Positions 7,024 to 9,574 of a DNA stretch of 9,574 nt are shown one piece after another. This DNA is from JBECKQ01 sp040235375. Lineage in GTDB: Bacteria > Planctomycetota > Phycisphaerae > UBA1845. Every line of letters starts with the position of its first letter. Positions within the stretch are counted from its first letter, which is position 1. A model generated the notes under the pieces. That model had not been told where the DNA came from. It saw nothing but the letters and a program-made list of their open reading frames with translations, and ran no database searches. The DNA lies in contig JBECKQ010000178.1 in assembly GCA_040235375.1 (NCBI GenBank), forward strand, positions 1 to 9,574, given 5' to 3'. The position numbers and the translations under genes are program-made.

Positions 7024-7054
7024 TCAACGCGACGGGCGCAGCCGCGCGTGATGG

Positions 7055-8497
7055 TCATTTGCCTCCGATATAGCCGAGCGATTTGAGCCGCTCGCGCTGC
7101 TGCGGCGAGAGGGGCACGGGCTCTGCCGGTCCAGCCCATCGGTCGCGACTCGCTTCGAAGCGGTCCAGCTGCCCAAGCAGGCGATCAGCGATGTCGTTAT
7201 GCGCATCGGCCAGGTCATTCGACTCGTCGGGATCGGAGTCAAGGCGATACAGCTCGATGCGGCCTCTGGATGAACGGATCAGCTTGTAGGGCCAGTCGAA
7301 GACGGCCGTCCGGACGCGATTGAACCGGCCGCTCCAGGGCCGCGAAAAGAGGTTCTTCACTCGCGTGTAGTAGTTTTCGCTGATGATCACGTGAGCGCCC
7401 GGTTTGTATGGAAAGAGCTGCGCCGCCCGCTTCTGCGCCGCGGTCGGCAGACAGGAGGCAATCATGCGCGGCGTATCGACGGACGAGAACAACGTATCCG
7501 CGGCCGCCGAGCCACGCGCACCGGGCCGCTTCACGATCAGCGGAACCCAGATTGACGTCTGGAACACGTCTTTCGAATGCCCGAACAGACGATGTTCGCC
7601 GAACTGCTCCCCGTGGTCTGACGTGACGACGATCAGCGTGTTGTCGTACAGGTCCAGCTTCCTGAGGCGATCGAAGAGGGCGCCGATCTGCTCGTCGATG
7701 TTGGCGATGGAAAGGTCGTACATGTCCGAGAGCTGCTGCAATTGCTTCTTCGGCAAAGGCCGCACTTCCCCAAGGACGCCGCTGCGCACCGCGTCGATCT
7801 CGACCGGATTGAGTGTCCGCCCGGCAACCTTCTCGAGAAACCCCGCTCGCCTGGCCGTATTGTACGGCCAGTGAACATCGATGTAGTTGACAAACAGAAA
7901 GAAGGGCTCGCCGTCACTTTTCGGAAGCCAGTCAAAGACGGATCGATTGAGCACGTCGGCATATGCCTGCTCCACGTGATACGTCTCGAAACCCTGGTTC
8001 AGTTGCCAGCGTCGGGCAAGAAACGCGCCGTTGGCGACGAACGCGCCCGTCCGGTAGCCCTCGTCGGCCAGGAACTCCGCCAGCGTGACGTGCGCTTCAT
8101 CGAGCGCGTTGATGTTGTTGACGGGCCGGCTCACTTTCACAGTGTGGGCCCCGTGCTCGAAGGGGTACTTACCGGTGAAAAGGGAGGCGTGGGTCGGAAC
8201 CGTCCAGGGCGCTGCAGCAATGGCCCTGGTGTAAAGCGTGCCTTCGGCGGCGAAGGCGTCGATATTCGGCGACGTGAGTCGATCGTAGCCGTAGCAGCCC
8301 AGACGATCGGCGCGGAGCGTGTCAATGACGACGAGGACGACGTTCGGTGATATCGTTTGCGCGGCTTGCTCGCCGGGAGCGCAGCCGCCCGCCAGCGCGG
8401 CGATCGACACAAGCACGGCCAGAATCGCCCGACGGGCCAAACGCCACCGCCCGGGCAGTCTTCGCGAATCCGCGTTGATCGACTCCGGCCTGATCAT
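7055..8497 (-). CDS. Sulfatase-superfamily lipoprotein with Thr nucleophile, catalytic module only
   Basis: A 480-residue member of the alkaline-phosphatase/sulfatase superfamily. Residues 1-39 form a lipoprotein signal with a long basic N-region (several Arg at 12-23), a hydrophobic core and lipobox AGGC, Cys39. Catalytic residues seen: Asp59 in VVIDTLRADRLGCYG, Thr99 in PWTVPTHASLFTG at the nucleophile position, His209 in DVHWPY, Asp294-His295 in SDHGEQFGEH, and His307 in FGHSKD, 12 residues after His295. The C-terminus ends at SLGYIGGK, the point where the two neighbouring paralogues continue into TPRs, so this is the same enzyme fold without the tail. It is clearly more distant from the pair than they are from each other; Trp317 lies where they have His in LHVPL. 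It is first in transcription order of the three. A Thr nucleophile makes a classical sulfatase unlikely; a phosphodiesterase or phospho-group transferase is a plausible alternative. The ATG at 8497 is supported by the signal peptide, with no Shine-Dalgarno. Confidence 0.87.
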   Translation of the reverse strand: MIRPESINADSRRLPGRWRLARRAILAVLVSIAALAGGCAPGEQAAQTISPNVVLVVIDTLRADRLGCYGYDRLTSPNIDAFAAEGTLYTRAIAAAPWTVPTHASLFTGKYPFEHGAHTVKVSRPVNNINALDEAHVTLAEFLADEGYRTGAFVANGAFLARRWQLNQGFETYHVEQAYADVLNRSVFDWLPKSDGEPFFLFVNYIDVHWPYNTARRAGFLEKVAGRTLNPVEIDAVRSGVLGEVRPLPKKQLQQLSDMYDLSIANIDEQIGALFDRLRKLDLYDNTLIVVTSDHGEQFGEHRLFGHSKDVFQTSIWVPLIVKRPGARGSAAADTLFSSVDTPRMIASCLPTAAQKRAAQLFPYKPGAHVIISENYYTRVKNLFSRPWSGRFNRVRTAVFDWPYKLIRSSRGRIELYRLDSDPDESNDLADAHNDIADRLLGQLDRFEASRDRWAGPAEPVPLSPQQRERLKSLGYIGGK

Positions 8498-8504
8498 GAT
8501 GGCC

Positions 8505-8534
8505 AGTGTCCGGCTATGCGGGCCGCCATGTCAA
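8505..8534 (-). promoter_or_regulatory. Weak promoter candidate for the 7055-8497 gene
   Basis: A perfect TTGACA (8534-8529 on the minus strand) is followed after 18 bases by GACACT (8510-8505), only 3 of 6 to the -10. The geometry repeats that of the 6998-7027 candidate, with about 7 bases from the -10 to the ATG. The -35 is good and the -10 poor, so this is tentative. Confidence 0.2.
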
Positions 8535-8605
8535 GCGCATCCGATAACGGCCTGCTTGCAGTCCACGGGGTGCATTCATAGTCTTTGGTCCGGCTTGCGC
8601 GACAC

Positions 8606-8635
8606 GACTGCATGGACGCCATGGTGACTGCACGG
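8606..8635 (+). repeat. Imperfect direct repeat GACTGCAYGG, 20-base period, before the glycosyltransferase start
   Basis: GACTGCATGG at 8606-8615 and GACTGCACGG at 8626-8635 match at 9 of 10 positions, spaced by 20 bases (about two helical turns). A short inverted repeat CATGG-ACG-CCATG (8611-8623) lies between and overlaps the first copy. They lie at the end of the 137-base divergent intergenic region and could be regulator half-sites; chance is not excluded. Confidence 0.3.
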
Positions 8636-9574
8636 TGAAATGTGACGAGATTGTATCCAGCGACGCGATCCGGCCGGCGCCGGGACTCTCCGACCGGATT
8701 CTCTGGTTGATCATCATTGCGTCCGCCATCGTGAAGTCTGCGCTGGCCGTTGCGGTGGCGTCGTCGCCGCTTGTGCTCGACGAGAGCGAATACGCGGGAA
8801 TCGCGCGGGTGCTCGCCGAACACGGCAGCTATAGCGGCACCTTCCGACCTCCTCTTTATCCCGCATTCCTCGCCGCGTTTTTCGCGCTGGGAGGCGGCCT
8901 TCTTGCGGTGCGCATCACGCAGGTCGTGCTCAGCAGCATCTCCGTTGCGCTGGTTTATCGGATTGCCGGACGAACATTCGGACGTTCGGCGGCTCGTGTT
9001 GCTGCCATCCTGTTCGCCTTCGACCCGGTGCTGGTCATGTTCACGCACCGCGTGTGGTCGGAGACGCTGTTCATATTCTTTCTGCTGATCGCGCTGGACA
9101 TCCTCACGTGGACGGCGTTGCAGCGACGCCGGTGGCCGTGGCTTGTGGTTGGAATCCTGTTCGGACTGGCCGGTCTCACGCGCCCCATGGTGCTGACGTT
9201 CGTCCCGTTCCTGCTGCCCTGGGCGATTGTCCAGCACGCGCGCCGAGCGAGCAATGAAGGCACTCTGGCGGTGACCACCGCGTTTACCCGGCGGCAGCCC
9301 TGGGCGAACGGCGTTCTCTCCTTCGCACTGATCGCCATCGGGTGCGCGCTGCCCGTGATTCCGTGGACAGTCCGCAATGCGTACGCGACCGGCGCGTTCG
9401 TACTGGTCGACAGCAATGGACCCTTCAATCTGCTGGTCGGGAACGAACCGGCCGCCGCCTTCGTCGACAAGGACGATTTCTGGAGCATGCGGTACGGCGC
9501 GATTAACGGCGTGCCCTACCGGGCGAGGCTCGCTCGCGATGTTTCGCAGGCGCAACATGCCGCAGTGGAGAAAG
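8635..9574 (+). CDS. GT39/ArnT-like integral membrane glycosyltransferase (partial, C-terminus cut off)
   Basis: A polytopic membrane protein of the dolichyl-phosphate-mannose protein mannosyltransferase/ArnT type (GT-C fold), which transfers a sugar from a polyprenyl-phosphate donor on the periplasmic side. 313 codons are present with no stop before the window edge; the family is usually about 450-600 residues. The first membrane segment is about 22-42 (RILWLIIIASAIVK), followed by a first periplasmic loop with the acidic LDESEYAGIARVL motif (Asp49-Glu50, the expected catalytic region) and the diagnostic FRPPLYPAFLA at 70-80. Then come several membrane helices, with GRTFG at 112-116, the SET motif including Glu143, and LTRPM, typical of the family. 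The reading frame is open from 8548 and has no ATG; GTG at 8635 is the best start because it gives a short cytoplasmic N-terminus before the first helix. TTG 8707 and GTG 8731 are alternatives. It is divergent from the sulfatase-like genes. The acceptor is unknown. Confidence 0.8.
   Translation, partial: MKCDEIVSSDAIRPAPGLSDRILWLIIIASAIVKSALAVAVASSPLVLDESEYAGIARVLAEHGSYSGTFRPPLYPAFLAAFFALGGGLLAVRITQVVLSSISVALVYRIAGRTFGRSAARVAAILFAFDPVLVMFTHRVWSETLFIFFLLIALDILTWTALQRRRWPWLVVGILFGLAGLTRPMVLTFVPFLLPWAIVQHARRASNEGTLAVTTAFTRRQPWANGVLSFALIAIGCALPVIPWTVRNAYATGAFVLVDSNGPFNLLVGNEPAAAFVDKDDFWSMRYGAINGVPYRARLARDVSQAQHAAVEK

Larger units (their letters stand above)
6998..7027 (-). promoter_or_regulatory. 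Possible leaderless promoter for the duplicated sulfatase-like pair
   Basis: Read on the minus strand: TTGACC (7027-7022, 5 of 6 to the -35 consensus), an 18-base spacer, and TAGAAT (7003-6998, 5 of 6 to the -10). Six bases then separate the -10 from the ATG at 6991, so transcription would start at or next to the first codon. This fits the absence of a Shine-Dalgarno. It lies in the 63-base gap after the 7055-8497 gene. Confidence 0.4.

Noticed and set aside
2650..8497. Classical formylglycine sulfatases
   Set aside because: All three lack Cys or Ser at the modified position and have His for the conserved Arg, so the usual sulfatase annotation is not supported beyond superfamily level.
8556..8582. 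TTGCAG / CATAGT as a promoter for the glycosyltransferase
   Set aside because: The spacer is only 15 bases and the hexamers match the consensus at 3 of 6 and 4 of 6 positions; too weak to report as a feature.
8494..9558. 354-codon minus-strand frame opposite the glycosyltransferase
   Set aside because: The plus strand encodes membrane helices and GT39 motifs (DESEY, RPPLYPAF). The antisense product is Arg/Gln/Glu-rich with no fold-like pattern.

Overview
The window is GC-rich, tightly packed bacterial DNA from a diderm (outer-membrane) bacterium: four of the seven genes start with lipoprotein signal peptides ending in a lipobox cysteine. The combination of a DUF1611 gene with an NlpC/P60 peptidase, a COG4099-type esterase lipoprotein and TPR-fused sulfatase-like lipoproteins suggests Planctomycetota or a neighbouring phylum. 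That placement is an inference from gene content only; there is no rRNA or other phylogenetic marker. I saw no RNA genes, insertion sequences or CRISPR array, and no stretch over 300 bases without a gene.

Layout. (1) Positions 1-1842, minus strand: an exported NlpC/P60 peptidase with BON-like and SH3-like domains, followed 2 bases later by the start of a DUF1611/DgcN-like gene that runs off the left edge. This looks like a muropeptide (cell-wall peptide) salvage operon. (2) 1890-2645, plus strand: an alpha/beta-hydrolase lipoprotein (predicted esterase/peptidase), divergent from the NlpC gene and convergent with the next block, with a second well-formed internal start. (3) 2650-8497, minus strand: three consecutive alkaline-phosphatase/sulfatase-superfamily lipoproteins. 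The first in transcription order (7055-8497) is the catalytic module alone. The next two (4838-6991 and 2650-4803) are a tandem duplicate pair of exactly 717 residues each, with a C-terminal TPR region. (4) 8635-right edge, plus strand: a GT39/ArnT-like membrane glycosyltransferase, cut off by the window end and divergent from block 3.

The most interesting point is the active site of the three sulfatase-like proteins. The residue normally converted to formylglycine (Cys/Ser) is Thr in all three. The surrounding Asp/Thr/His set, including an Asp-His pair followed 12 residues later by His, resembles Thr-nucleophile phosphoethanolamine transferases rather than true sulfatases. With the adjacent lipid-linked-sugar glycosyltransferase, block 3-4 may be an envelope glycan or lipid modification locus; that joint function is inference. 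The 63-base gap before the duplicated pair carries a promoter-like sequence placed for leaderless transcription and two adjacent inverted repeats.
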